DNA of 64,000 bases from Cheilinus undulatus (taxonomy: Eukaryota > Chordata > Actinopteri > Labriformes > Labridae), in assembly GCF_018320785.1 (NCBI RefSeq), contig NC_054868.1, forward strand, positions 41,361,874 to 41,425,873, read 5' to 3'. The translations under genes were made by a program, and so were the position numbers. Shown in pieces: positions 12,301 through 27,300 of the stretch (within the stretch, counting starts at the first letter, position 1; every line of letters starts with the position of its first letter). The notes beneath the pieces were generated by a model that saw only the letters and a list, made by a program, of their open reading frames with translations, did not search any database and was not told the origin of the DNA.

Positions 12301-15300
12301 GTCTCCTCATTTGGACCAAAAGTAGAGCATAGAGTATATATTAAAATCTACAGAATTGTGAAGTTTGTTTATGTTTTCACCATACAGCTAATAAGCTGTG
12401 TGCTAACATTTGAGAAAGGTCAACAGAAAGATACACAATGATTTGCTGAAAGAGGGCCTGTTGTCATTTACTGTAGCCATGCTCCTATCAATAAATCTAT
12501 TATTCTACTGTACTACAGAGACAGTTTGACTTCACTGATCCAGCTATAATTCCAGCTCAGCTTTACAGTGTGTGTAACATACTGATGGTTTCTTTACACC
12601 AGTTTTGCTTTTTAAGTTGATTATCAGGCTGTTTAAATGAAATAATGTAAAAACACAATCCAAATTGTTGCTGGCCAGATAATTCTATGAGCAGTCATTG
12701 GCGATTATTATCCCCTTTCTTTTTTAAAACTGCCATCAAGATAGCTGTCCATAAGTGTATGATACATTCCGCAAACAGAAGACGGATTGTATCGCCTTTC
12801 AATCTTTCCTGGCTGGTGATAAATATCAATGTGCGAGGCGGCACACTTTCTCTGTGACCTCCAGGGAATGCTGTAATGCAATCTATTCCCAGCCTTGGAA
12901 CAGTGTTTTTCTTGTCACCCCATGGCACACATTTTACTGTCAACATGAAAGACACAAACAGGATGCCTGTGATCCTCCCCTCTAACACACACTCACACGG
13001 GAAAAGCAGGATGTTGACCTCAGCCTGTGTTTCCCAGGTCCAGTCTTTAGTGATTGCTACTTAGATGAACAGCTGCTGCATCTGGGACACACAAACACAC
13101 ACACACAGACACACACAGTGGCTGCATGGTTCAACTGTTGTCCACCACCCGTCTGACTGGCCATAACAAACCAAGGTTAAAAGCCCTACATTTGGAGAGC
13201 AGCAATCAGACCATTAATAGATGAGTGGTTTTGTATTGCTGTTTTTAAGCCACAGCTCACAATATAGGTTGAACACAAATTTTTCTTGTTGTTGAAGAAA
13301 AACATATCAACTTCAGAGCTTCCCACAGGATGAGACTGTATTTGTGTGGTAGGGGCATTGGTGGAGTCATCCTATCAGGCTCATTTCATTTATTTTTTGT
13401 GTTTCTGCTTTTTTGAGCGTATCCATCAGATGTATGTTGTATAAAGATGCTTAGATATCATCATACGCCTCTTGAAATATTTCACTTGATATTTCATAAT
13501 CATCGCTGTTGATCTGTGCGTTACTGTTCATGACATAACATATTGCAACCATTACAGGAGTACAGAATGTCTTAGTTCAAGCAGGCCAGGGAATCAAACA
13601 CTGCCATATAATTGAGATCAGCTGATCTCACGCAAGCCCTCTTCAGCTGACAGCCAGCTGATTCACTCTAAGCACGCTACAGGCTAATTGCACACATGCT
13701 GCCATATTAAAACTCCTGCAGCTTGGCTATACTTTGTTGCTCCATCTGCAGCCTGCTTTTTGCAACCCTCCTCCACCCCAGCGCCTCCTTTAGTCTGCTT
13801 CTGACTTAATCAGTGTCATTCTGTTGCCATCGATGCCTGCTCTGCTCTGGGTTTTTAACTGCTTCTCTCCCTGCCTCAGACTTTTCTCGTAGGAACAGGA
13901 AAGACCTGCTTGATGCTTTCCATGTAGGCTCATTGAAGGGCAGGGGGATCCAGGACAGCCACACCGCCAAATATAAAATAACAGCAAGAAGTGCAAATTA
14001 ATAACAGCTATAAAGAAAAATATTCATGACTGCAAATCATGTGTTTCTTGACAAGGTGGTCCTGACTAAAAAAATGTTGAAACAACACTGTAGAAGGCAG
14101 ATCATTTTCTTAGCTAGTGCATTTATGTACAGATGGCCAACTCTCTTGTGCATTGTCGTATATATTAATTAAAAAACAAGCAAAAAATAAATATATTCAG
14201 GTTGCCCTCCTAGGTATCATCTATGTGTGGGAAACACTGCACTTATCTGTTTATACATAAAATATGGGGTAACTTACCCTAATATCAGAAAATATAAGCA
14301 AGGCTTGTTTTAGGTCACATTCACATATAAACAATCCACGGAAAGCTGAGTCATTTCTGTTTTCAAGAGTTTTGTTTTCAGACAAATTTTTGTGGCAAAC
14401 ATTATATACAGGGATCCACATAAACCACTAGAAACATGGTTTACATGCCAGGCCAGTTGTTGGCAGTGTAACTTTGTAATGACCACCCATGCATGTGCAC
14501 ATATGCTTCTTTCTACTGAATTGTGAGGTACAAATGTATACAAAACTGCTTAAGCATGAGCATTTGTATGGACAGACAATGAAATTCCAAGTGACCCTAT
14601 ACTACAAAGCAAGTGTATTTTGAAAAAATGTCAACTGGTAGGAAGCTGCTCAAGTAGAACTCAGGAATCCACCAGAGTTGTAATCCACCTACTGACCGTT
14701 CACATGGCTATAGACCTTTGCAGACACGTCACTGTTATTATGTCACTCATGACGGTGGACAGCGTTAAGTTCAGGTTTTAACATTAGGTGACTATACATT
14801 TTAGTCAACAGTTACATTCTAGGTGTATTTGGGAGGCAGAAAAACTATATAAGAGAAATTAATGAAATGGAACTTGTCGATATCACACAAATGTCAGTGA
14901 CTCTGTCAAATGAAATGATTCACCTTGAGGGCACACACAACTAGAGAAACTTGTGAAAGGCTGATTGATGAAGGCATTTCTCCATACAGCAGTCTTAAGC
15001 AAACAAAGCTCTGATGCCTACCTAGCAAATTTACTTAAATGCCAAAATATGTTTATCAGATGGCACAGAAAAGAATTCCCCAGCCCTTGTGTTTTGAATA
15101 TATCACTTGGTGGGAAAGTCACCTGTAAACAGGGTCATATTTAAAACCTCAATACTGACATTTGCACGCCCATTCAGTGCTTCTGTTGTATATGAGATGT
15201 TGCCATGGAAAATGTTGTCTTATGCTTCTTAAATGATTTTCAGGCATCTGATACCGACATTTCAAGCTCTAACCTCTGTGTACAAAATGTGCACAACACA

Positions 15301-18300
15301 GATCACTGCAGGGAATTTGACATCAGAAGTAATTTATATGTGCTAGCATCCACTGAGTAGCATGCCCCTTTTGCGAGGACAGGGGCAGATGGAACAGCCT
15401 GCGTGAAGTCAGATTTAAAAGGTCTTGAACTGTACTGGGCACGTGCAAAAAGTCTCCAATTTTGGAGGGAAGTATGTCTGCCTACTTACATGGCAAGGAA
15501 TACAATATTTCTTTCAACAAAGCAAAAAAAATGTAACCATTTTTGGCTGAAATTGTTATCATGTAAACATGGCTAAAAAGTTATTTATTTCACCTCTAGT
15601 GTCACTGACTTTTACCCACCATCACTGTTGCCCCGATTCACCACATCAGGAGAGGGGCTGTGCTGTGATCGGGATCCAAAGGAGTCCAAACTGTTGAAAA
15701 AGATTGTATATTTTTAAACACATTTGGGAAATTAGCTTCAAAGCAAAGATAGTTCATAATCTGTAGTAGTTTTCTTTGCTGTTAAAAATGTAGGAAACAT
15801 CCCACAGTAGTATTCAACTTCTCATCAGTGATCTCAGATTTCCTGTGTGAGTGATTTAGGTTTGCATGTGTGCTAACAGATGTCTCTCACCTGTCTAGGG
15901 AGTTGTCTCGGGTGTGCCGTGGTGGAGAAAGAGACTCGCTCCTCTCAGAGTCCCAACAGTCGTAGCCGCTGTCTCTAACGCTGCGTTTCTGTGGACTGTC
16001 TCCGTCTTCACTCTCCTACAACACAAACAAAACAAAGTCTATAGAGTCCCAATAATGCATGAAGAATCTTGCTCAAAAGACAGTGCACGGATAGAGACAT
16101 GGGTTGTTAAATAATGGGAAGAATTTGTCTCATTATCTTTCATTTTAGTATAGTTTTCGTGTCTAAAATATGCAGCCCTAATGTCATATCCTGTTTTTCT
16201 TTTCCGTCTCTCCCTGAAGTGGGAGTGGCTGGATTGTAACAAAAACAAAACAGTGTTTGTCTCCTGTCTCGCATGTCTCCCCCTGCACCCCAACAAAGAC
16301 AGGAAACTAACAAATCCATCCCCCGCACCTCCTCCATGCCTCTATCTGTCTTTCTTTCTGTCTCCCTCTCCTCCCCCTCCCTGATCCATCCTCTCCTCTG
16401 TGTTTTCACTCACCACCTTCATTTGAGCGAGAAGCCCTTCAAACTCCTTGAGGTTGAGAGTAGGACCGCTGTAGGAGGCGCAGCCGCTGGCAGCTTTCCC
16501 GAGCCAGAACACTGTGTTCAGCACCTAAGAGACATGCACATGAAAGGTTAGGTTATTAATGCTAAACACACTGATGTAGAAGATAAAAGCAACAAAACAA
16601 TGCAATGTCAATGGATACGAACATTTTTGAGTTTGCGGTTGCAGTCTGAGTCCCTGAGATTAGCTCGTATGGAAGTGTCTTGTAAGTCTCCGGGGTCAAA
16701 CAGCTGTGAGCCCCTCAGGCCCAACTCCTCACAGCCCCGCAGGAAGACTGACAGGTTGTCCTAAAAATGACAGCAGGGGACCACAGACGGTCAGTTTATC
16801 ACTTTGACAAACAGGCTGCTTTACTCTAGAGAGTGTCTTCTTACCAGCCCAGCGATGGGGGTGGGCAGTCTGTTGATCTTCTTGACCAGCCCTGGTTTGA
16901 TTGCACTCAGCAGCCTGCAGGGAGGAGGGGGAGAGGCCGAGATTTATTGAGTCTTAAAGGAGTTTATGTACGTTGTTGCCACTTCAGTCATCAAAAAGAG
17001 GGTGGGAGGGATGTCAGAAGCTTACTCGCATAACAGAATGCCGTTCTCCAATCCGCTGCGGAAGTCCTTCTCTCCGAAGCTCTTCCCTGTGACAGCCTGG
17101 GGGAGGAGGACACAGAGAGACAGATGTTAAGGAGATGGAATGGAAGTATGCCTGAAAATAATTATTACTTTCAGTGATTTACTTGGAGTTTATTTATGAT
17201 CAGTCGCTTAATCCTTTTTAGGTTCTAATAGCCCAAAACATAACATAATTAGTTTAAGATGGACATAAAACCAAAAAGAATCACATTTTAATACTGAAAA
17301 GTGTAAGTAGAAAAGGTTTTCTTATATAAATGATTTAACTTTTTAGAAAAGGTACATATCATTCGTTTTAATTCTTTTGAACAAATTGATCAAATACCCT
17401 CCCATTAAGACCTAATACCATTTAATCTGAATGTTGTTGGAAAAGCCCCCAAAAACTTGAGGCTATTTTGACCATTTATCAAAATCTTTGTTTCACAGCC
17501 TTGCAAGCAGCTAAAGACGAGTCAAAAAACACTTGCAGGCTTATAGTATAACTGTAAATCAATGGATTTGCCCTAAGTTCATTCATATTTTTTTAAAAAC
17601 AATTAGCAAACAATGTGAAAAGGATTAACTTTTCCATATGGAGACTTAACAGGCTAAAACCGAGACATTTTTTAAATTCATATGCTTTCCACACATGTAT
17701 TTTGGAGAATTATGTTGCAGTTAATTGGTTATGTGTCGAAAAACGGCAAGATAATCCAAATCCTATAAGCAAATTGCCTCATCATTTAATCCGGTCTTAA
17801 ATTAGCATCTGGTCTAAATGGGATAGATGTAGGGATGCACAGATACTGATACCAGTATTGGATATCGGTGCCGATACCAGGCCTAAGTACTTGTACTCGT
17901 ACTCATAAAACATAGCAGATACTATACTCCGTATAGTCCGTGGGCCAGACCCCAAAAATTTCAAATATCAGGTACCACTCAAGGTGGCAAAGATTTTTCT
18001 GAGTGGTAGCTGAGTCACAGTCATTCTAATATGAGTATGTAGTCAAAATTGGAGCCATGTTTGCAGATTGGTGATAATTTAACATAAATGAGGATGAGAA
18101 AAGAAGAGGAGACTGAATACTTTGCACTGATAAATTGTCAAGAGGAGGGATGAAGACCATTAGATGCAGATAAAATTAACTTAAAAATAACTTTAAGAAC
18201 AGTTGTGGTTTTATTGATACTCATATTTGTACTCAATATTGGTGAGTACTCACAAGTAAGTACTCATCCTTGTAGAATGTTCTGGAAAAATGAGGTATCA

Positions 18301-21300
18301 CTGCATCCCTAGTTAGATGGTGTGCTGGTTTTTCTTTGTTGGTAGAACAGGTGCCCATGTACTGACTACAATCCTTGTTGCACTGGTAGCAGGACTGACT
18401 CCTGGTTGTGTTGCTATGTGATCATAACTAGGAGTCCTGATCAGTCCTTCATACATTTCCTATCTCTCTAAAGCAGTCAAACACAGGCAAAGCCACATCA
18501 TAATAATATGAATTTCAAAGGATCACATGAAATTTGATTTAACCTGAAAAAAATAAATATGATCTCTTTATAAGCAGTGAAGGTTTGGGGATGACTTTGA
18601 CTTCAGTGATCATCATCACTGACACATACTTTATGCTGATGACATTATTCAGCTCTATCACTGTGGCCAACGGTTTTACAACAGTTCAGGTCCTTATTCA
18701 GACTTACTATACCAGCACACTTCACTGATATCAGCCCTTAAGTACACAAGATACACAACAAAATGTACAAAGCTGTTTTCAACCATGCACTCCTGGAAAT
18801 TTCAGACAGCTTGCCCCTGAAATCCTCCTGGGTTGAGTTCAAATATGTCCCTCTCAGCGGGATTTCTTTCCCCTCTCTCAGATTGGCGAAACAGGGGGTG
18901 GGGTGAGGGGGAATATCAGGAAGCAAGACGAAACGTATAAAAGGAGCACCAAGATGTTTGGAGGAGCAACAGAGTTCAATGCTTTAGCTGTTTTAAACTA
19001 ACATTAATGCTACATTTGACTGGATGTATTCACATTATAAAGGAATGAGCAGAGACGATGATACTGCAGAAACTTTATTATGTGCAAAAAAATCAAATCA
19101 GATGACTCATGTTCCAGTCGCTGAATATAAACTTAACGACATCCTACTTAATAATATGACACACCACTGACTGTTTCATATATCCATGGCATGAGAAATA
19201 CATCCATCTGGGCGATACCCCATACATGGTGTTTAGAAGGGGCAGAGTCTTTGAAAAAAAAAAAAACTCAGAGGATGATTTGACTTCAATATGGTCCAAT
19301 CAGAGCAACAAAACATGAGATGTAGCAGGCTGGAGGATTAAACTACTGCACTTTTTGTGAACTCGACAAGCAGCCATTATTGTTGTTTCTTATCAGTGAA
19401 GTCAGTTGGCGATCAAACTCTTGCCAAAGTTGGTAAGAAAAGAGCAAAAACATCTTTTCCACCAAGAAATCCTTTCAGCTGGGTTCTTTGCTCAACTTTT
19501 AATGCAGAAATGTTGTCCAGTTCTGATGACAACAACAAAAGAGCTGCATTCATGCTAATCTCTTCATTGGTTTCCATTGTTAAGAGGCTTGCAGTACACC
19601 TCTTTTCACTCAAATGACACTGATTGATCTGTTTACTTTCTCTCCTGGAAAAAACATTTCATCTTGAACCTTTGCAAGATGGATCTGCCTGAGGATAGAC
19701 ATGGCATGTGGCTAATCCACTGGCTTTGCAAGGTTACCCACTCATTCCTATTGAATATTTCATTATGTGCTCTGCTCAAACATCAGCTCACTCTGACGTA
19801 ATGGGTTATTCGATGACTGATAAGAAAATTTTGGAGAAATCTGAAGAGGAAAACTCAGATCACCCTGAAAAATTTCAGGCCACATTGAGGATAACTAATG
19901 TTGCTGTGATCTTGTTCTTTGATACTTTGCTTATGGACATCAACAAGTCTGATTTGATTTGAAACTATATTTCTGTATTTAGAAAATTATTCAATCCTGA
20001 CATACATCTACACAAAATTTTACTCGAAACAGCATCCATTTTTGTCAGTGCTACTGTATTAAATCATTAGTTGCATCCCTAAAAACCTACAGTAACTGCC
20101 ATTATTGGATTAACATGGTGTTCATCAGTGCTTGATCTAAATTTTGGCTCTCTTGTGTCCCTAACAGAGGAACCTGCTGCCCCAGCACCCCTCCCCCAAC
20201 ATTTTGCTCCAGTAGAAACCAAATTAGATTGATGCCAGGCCAGTGTAACGCTGCTCTGTGTCCTCATTTTCCAAAAAATGCACCCTCGCGCACGTCCCTG
20301 ATTTAGGAGAACGCAATCATAGTCTGATTAAACAACAAATATAACCTCAATCCTCTAACCTGGACTCCAATGAGCAGTCTATCCTGAGCAGGCAGGAGAG
20401 GAGGAGGAGGGAATCAGGAGGCCTGTACCACTACAACAACCCACATACACACACTGCATACTGGAGATGTTGTGTAACCAGCAGCCAAAGAAGAATAGGA
20501 AAAGCAGAGAGGTTCCACTGTTCAGACTTCTAATCCAGATTAGCACAGATTACAGTTAGCACCCAAACTGTCAACCGCAGGCACACACTCTCTCTGTCTG
20601 GCCTTTTCATGTTTAGTCCTATACATCAATAAAACACACATGCATACACACACTTCCTTTGTGCAAACTTGTCACTTTTGATCTGAAACTGGTATCAAAC
20701 ACTGAAACTACAATTAGTTTTTTTGCTATAAAAAATTAAAACTAACTCAGGGTCATTAGAGTGAAACATTATTAAAAGGAAGTAAGAAATCCCAAAAGGC
20801 CTTTGAGAGGTCTCCCCTCTGAAAATAACTAGTTATTCTGAGCAGCAATGTAGGTTACATGAAAAGAAGAATTATAATGTAGAGTTGTATATCTACAAGA
20901 CACAAAAAGTGGCAGACTGGCCACCTAGAATTTGGACAAATGGCAGAAGAGTCCCCCAGCTATAGTCTGTTTGGGATGTTTGGAATGGCTCAACCTTTTG
21001 CTGACAAAAATAATCATAAAACATACATAAAAATGTTTATAATACATATCATCTTATTTTTTAAATTAAATAAGGCTGATGAAACCAAAAACGTACACAT
21101 ATATTCATGCCGTAGTATATTTGTTTCTGATTTTAAAATAAAGACAGTTATTTGGCTTTTGTTTTGAAATACAATAATCAAATTGATACAAGCTGGTGTT
21201 CATTTTGATGGTTGAAAACAGATGAGCAAAAGCTTAAAACGATTGTTTTATATCTAAAAAATCAAACTGACTAGAAGATGGACATGATCAAAGTAGAAAT

Positions 21301-24300
21301 GCATGATATAATTTGCAAGATATCAGTAATGGCAGATAATAACTAAATTCAACATGAGTTACAGCTATCAACAGATACAGATATGTCTGCCACTATTTAC
21401 AGCTGGTAAATAAGCCATATATTGACAGAACATACAAATAGGTTTGCACAGTTTAAAGCCAAATCATCAGCCTACTATTTCTTATTTCCAAAATTTAATT
21501 TTTCAATCCAAAAACCATTGATATTTTTTATTTTGAAAATGCATCCAAAAGAAATTTATAAGTTTGCTGCTCCAAACACAGAAAAGCTATTAAGTCTCAA
21601 AGTCTATTTTGAGTCTGTTTTGATTTCTTAAACACAGGGTTGGGTTGCAAATCCCAGGGCCCCTTTTCCTTCAATCCAAGTCCATCACTGGACACTAGGC
21701 ATTTCAATAAGATCCCAAATGTGTCACAAGTATATGATAAATTGTGGAGATGAAAACAGCTTGCTCCAAAGAGATGGTGTATTTTAATTTGTTTTGATTT
21801 AGGAAAGACTGAAAAATGGAGGATGAATGTCCTTAGCTAACCTGACAGGCCAGATATATTTCACATTCATCTGGGAAAGCTCCCATACAAAGTGCTTCAT
21901 GACTGACTTACAATACATCTAAAATCCACTGGCAACTTTCATAAACTCATGCAGAAGCAGGTTAGGAGAAGAGCAGAAACATCTTCCTCATCTCATTCTA
22001 CTTAGATCATGCTGATTGGTCAGGTCTGTCCTCAGATCAGGCACAAATGTTTCAGATTGGAGCTTTGCAGGATGGATTTGCCTGATGACAGACATGGAAT
22101 CTGGCCAATCCATCTGCTTTGCAAGGGTAGTCCTTGGTCTTTCTCTGGTAATCTGAGTAATCTGTGATAACATGTTTGAGTCATGCTGCTTTATTACATC
22201 TGTCTTTGAACACTCTTTCCTCCTGGTGATAATTATGATTTTTTTTCCTCTTTTTTTATGTACAGTATTCACATGTACCACATGTATGACAGGAATACAC
22301 ACACCATCGCACACGTTCAAACACACAGTGCATCTGCAGCTAAAAAACCAGCCTATTGTTTTTTTGTTATATAAGTGATGGCCAGATGTTTCCCATTGGC
22401 ATCTTTTGCTTTTTTCTTGTCTTTCATCAATCTGTTCACAGACATGCACATGCAGACACAAATGTGCACAAACAGCACATGCATGCTGGCGTATGTTGTG
22501 TTTATTAAGGTTTGTCTTCAGGTCTTTGAAAGATTTACAGCGTGGTCATACATAATTCACTGACTAAGGAGAGAGCAGTCTGAGTGAGAGCAGGACGGCT
22601 GTGTGTTTGTGTAGGCTGGGATGTGTGTGTGGGATCCAGGACACAGACACACAGTGGGCAGCTTTTGGGGGTGGTTAACTACTGGTTACGTGTGCAATGT
22701 TGAAACCGAAGCAGCAATTAGACATAGTGACAGAAGTGAGAGTGCAGGTTTCGGTTTAACATCCAGACACAGGACAAAAAGTCTGTCATAATTGTGTTAA
22801 AAGAGAGACAGAGAGAATGTGCATGTGCTAAGTGAGCATTAATGTCTGCTACAAAAACTAAGCCAGGGGCCTTGGGGGTATTTCAGCGCCAGCAACAGTA
22901 ATTCGAGCCTCCCTGGCTGCCTCTCAGTCCTCATGGTGGGTTGCCCGCCTCAGTGTGAGTGAATGGCAGCAGCAGATCTCCATTTAAACCCTGAGGTGAG
23001 ACTGTGTGTAGGGGGGTCGCAGAAGAGAAGCTCAGGAAGTAGGCCAAAGACCACTTCAGTTTTATTTTAACTACTGTGAGAATATGGACAGAATTACAGG
23101 ATTAAATAGTCTGAAATTCATGGAAGAGGAACATATGCGGTACATAAAGAGTGTGGTCTTATTTCTAATAAGCACCTCATGTGGTGTTGTGCAGTAAAGC
23201 CGCAGGATTTTACTGGCCAGGATTAAAATAGGATGATAATAAGAAGCTTTACAGTCATTTTTCCTCTTTGTATGCTGGGACTTATTCCTGAAGGTTCAAA
23301 CTAGAGTGCTGAAGGTTTATGCGGCTGCAAATAGGCATGGGAAAATTTAAATGTCTGGTCAGTTATTCTGGAAAACAATGTTTTCCTCTTGGTATTCTGA
23401 TAATCATAATATTCTTGTTGTAAAGATTTATTTGAATGCTTTCATGCTTTTATTGAGTAGACACGTCAGCAGGAAACAGAGGAGAGAAAGTGATGTCTTT
23501 TGTGACCTCCTGATGAGTCGTCGATGCTCTTGGAGTAAATTTTGGAGGCTTTCAGGAAGGTTTACCACTGTTCTAGGTTTTCTCCATTTCTGGTTAATGG
23601 CTCTCACTGCGCTTTTCTGGAATTTCAAAGCCTTATAAATGGCTTTGTGACACTTTCCAGACTGATAGATGTCAGTGACTTTGTTTCTCATCTGTTCTTG
23701 AATTTCTTCAGAGCATGCTGCTAAGATCTTCTAGCCTGCTTTCCTTTGTTTGACAAGTTCTTTTTAAGTAATTTCTTGATTCAAGAGGGTTGGCAGTAAT
23801 CAGGCCTGAATGTGGCTAGTAAAATTGGGGAGTGGGGGCATATTTTTCACAAAGGGCCAGGTAGGTCTGGATGGCTTTTTTCATTAATAAATGAAATTAT
23901 AATTTAAAAACTGCATTTTGTATTTACTCAGGTTATCTTGTCTAGTACTAATGATGTGAAGCATTTCAGTGTGACAAATACGCAATAAATAAATAAATGA
24001 ATGAATAAAGTGTCTCCAGTAAAGCCAGCTGAAGGAGATGTGGAGGGTTAGCGCACCAGTGTGATAAACACATCCTTGAGAAAGACTGGTGTTATAATTT
24101 GTGGTGTTGCAGAAGCATTAGCCTTGTTATAATGCTATCATGAGCTGCAGGCACTCTGCACTCTAATGGTCATGTGACCTACAGAGAGGAGGTAAGCAGA
24201 AAAAATAACCCAGAGAAGAGGAGAGAAACAAGCAAAGATGGAGACATAATCCAGATTGAGGAAGAGTTTAATCTGGATCAGAGTTATTATCCAGAGAGAC

Positions 24301-27300
24301 TCGAGACTACACAACATCAGACTCTTCAGCTGTTGACGATTGCTTCTTCAAGTGGTTCCAACATTCACACCAGGCTAAATGAGTATATGTCACATATAAT
24401 CACATGAATATGAATCAAAGAGGGGGTGAAACATTTTGGATTATTATTTTGATATAAATTACTTTAGTATTTCTCATTGAAGTTACAATATACCATTATA
24501 TCTAGCCATCAAACTATTATGTGATTTATCCATGGAGGATGTTTGAGTTATGTTATATCTCTATTTAGATATTCACATATGATAAAATAATCCTTGTTGC
24601 TGCATCACAAGACAGCAAGGAGGCGAACACAAGTCAGATTCAAAATAGAATGGATAATTAAAGATGAAGAGTCATAAAATAAAATAAAATGAAATGAAAT
24701 GAAATAAAATAAAATAAAATAAAATAAAATAAAATAAAATAAAATAAAATAAAATAGTTATAATGCAGAATAAAGTGTTGGTTAAGTCCAAATAAGACAT
24801 TCCGTGGAGTAAATGGCAAACAACAATGGCAAGTGATGATATGAAGTGGCATGGTGTTATATCAAGAAAGAGCAGTGTAACAGTGTAACCACTGAAGGGT
24901 TTTGATGAATCAAGAAAGATGTTAGATATGAAGTATAATCTAAAGTGCAAGAAAATGCAAGTAAAATAATACAATAACATTAAGGTTAATACAGTATTTT
25001 GGGACTTAAGTAAGTGTAGTATATCATGAAGTAATTATAGGCACAGAGTCAGTATGAAGTAAAAAAAAAAAAATCCAATGAATCAGACCGTCATGAGGTC
25101 ATGCAAATGAGAGTGTTTGGCTGAAAAGGTGCTGACAAGGGATGGGTGGGTGGTGGGTGATGAGTGCAATGACAGACTGTATCTTCTAGTGCTGCTTCCA
25201 ACCAGATGGAAGTGTTCAGTTTTACACCTGGGTGGTATGATGCAATGGCTAAATGAGCTGCCTATCTGCCATGGCTCCTTGTGGAGAGTGTAATAGGGAT
25301 TATCTAAGATGTATGTATGTATGTATGTATGTATGTATGTATGTATGTATGTATGTATGTATGTGTAGGGGCTGCTCAGTAATGGCAAAAATCAGAGTCA
25401 CAATTATTTTGATTGATATTGAAATCACAATTATCAAACACAATCAAGGATGCACAAATGCATCATCGTAATCAGCTGACATCGGCCCTGTTAACAAAAT
25501 TGACCATTGGCCAAATTTTTTTTTTAAAGGTTTATTTGGGCATTTTTGTGCCTGTCTTTGATAGAGAAGGATAGTGGATAGAGTCGGAAACAGGGATGAG
25601 AGCGGGGGAAAGACATGCGGTAAAGGGCGTCAGACCAGATTTGAACCCGGGCCGTCTGTGTACATGGGGTGCGCCTTACCACTTGGCCACCTGTGCCCCA
25701 TTGGCCAACTTATGCGGCATTAACAGATATTAGTTGTCAGTGCTTATCTGTTGTGTTCAATCAGTTTTACACTGGAATATGGTACAGTATGTCCAGCAGC
25801 TCAATCCAACAAGATATTTTACAGGGCAGAAAAAGTGACCTGATGACAAACGAATGATTAAATGTGAGACAAAATGTTACATACTAGAAGTGTTACACCA
25901 AAAGAATCATTATCAAAAACACCAGTACCTGTAGTGGTATTGGCTAAATTGTCATTTTAAACACCAGTATCCGTATCGGCCCTAAATTTAAAATCAGTGC
26001 ATCTCTAAATTAAAACCAAAGTGGTCATGAATGACAGCAGTAGCTCAGTCTGGAAGGAATTGTGCTGGAAGGAATTGGGCTAGAATCGGAGGGTCACCAG
26101 TTCGAGTCCTGGTTGGACTTTGACCTGGTAACCTGGTAGAAGTGCAAGTGCCTTGAGCAAGGCACTGAACCCCCAACAGCTGGGTGGAAAGAGAATCTTA
26201 ATTGCCCAAAACTTACACAATGATTATGAATAAAATAAGAGTGAGTGCATTCAACATCACACTAAGTCCTGCAGATGCATGATTTACACACTAGACTGCA
26301 ATCTGTTTGTATAAACTGGCAAATGAATCTCTGAAGGAGTTTTTAAAAAAGGTTGGTTACAGATAAGGACAACTTCAAGGTAACAGAATACAACTAAGAG
26401 CTAAGAACCCTTCAATATGCTTTTCTTTAATATGTCTGCCATATTCATTAATAGCAGATGTTTAATAAGATATGATGGAGTAGCCACCACTTATCTCTTG
26501 TACCTAAAGTATTCTGTCATTTTCATCTAACTCTGACAAGAGAGAGGAATAATAACATTTTATATCAGCTGAAGCTACCTCAGTTGTTTACAAGAATATT
26601 TCGCCGGCTTACAGATAAATGTAGTAGACAGTTGTGACTGTATCAACCTCAATCAGACAGGATTGAATTTTTTCATAAGAGGAGGGGCACCAGACACATC
26701 TGCCATGGGAAAAAACAGCTTACAGATTTGTCTGGTTCCCACACTATATTTAAGTACAAAGAGTGGAAAATGAGGTGAACTATTTAACTCAATATTAGTC
26801 TGATTGCAACAACGTTTAAGTGTACTTTTTATCCTGCAGTGTAGTTAAGAGCACATGGTTCAATGTTCAAGTCACACAAAATATTCACTATTATTACAAA
26901 GCTGTCCACAAATGTGTGCAGCCTTACAGAATATGCAACATGATCTTTTTGTCTGCAGCAGTGAGCAGCTTTGCAAAAACTTTACATAGTCACTGAGGCA
27001 TGATGGACATCTCTGCCAAAAGCGAGTGTAAGTCATCATTATTTCACATTCTTTCATACAGTATTTGATGCATGGAAAACAAATGAATCCTTGCTTTCAC
27101 ACTCTCTCTCTCCTGTGCAGACACAGCTGGCTGTCTGGGACCATTGGAGTTAATCTGCCCAGGACAGCTGTGACATCTGGTGCACGCACACACAAAAAAC
27201 ACACACACTTGTTAAGTCAGACGTATACTTTCATTATTCCCACTGTGACAGATCTTAACTCCTGTTACGCAGCGTACGTGGGTGACAGCAGAGGTTAAAC

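Larger units (their letters stand above)
9273..15619 (-). other. limch1 intron 7 (6.3 kb)
   Basis: Spliced out between exons 7 and 8 with matching phases. It holds a SINE (9711-9896), a full hAT-like element (10426-11542), a GGAT-rich fragment (11600-11663) and a CA repeat (13087-13119). The rest, including 13.1-15.6 kb, shows nothing I can name. Confidence 0.7.

Noticed and set aside
18738..19617. Two short ORFs that might be a transposon or gene remnant
   Set aside because: No recognisable domain in any frame and no splice structure.
21988..22461. 157-codon minus-strand ORF in limch1 intron 1
   Set aside because: Composition is low-information, it overlaps a dispersed repeat, and no motif is recognisable.
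25083..25388. Tyr-His-Thr repeat protein
   Set aside because: Translation of the (ATGT)n microsatellite.
26037..26120. tRNA gene
   Set aside because: Box A and B are present, but the cloverleaf is not complete and the sequence continues into a SINE body.
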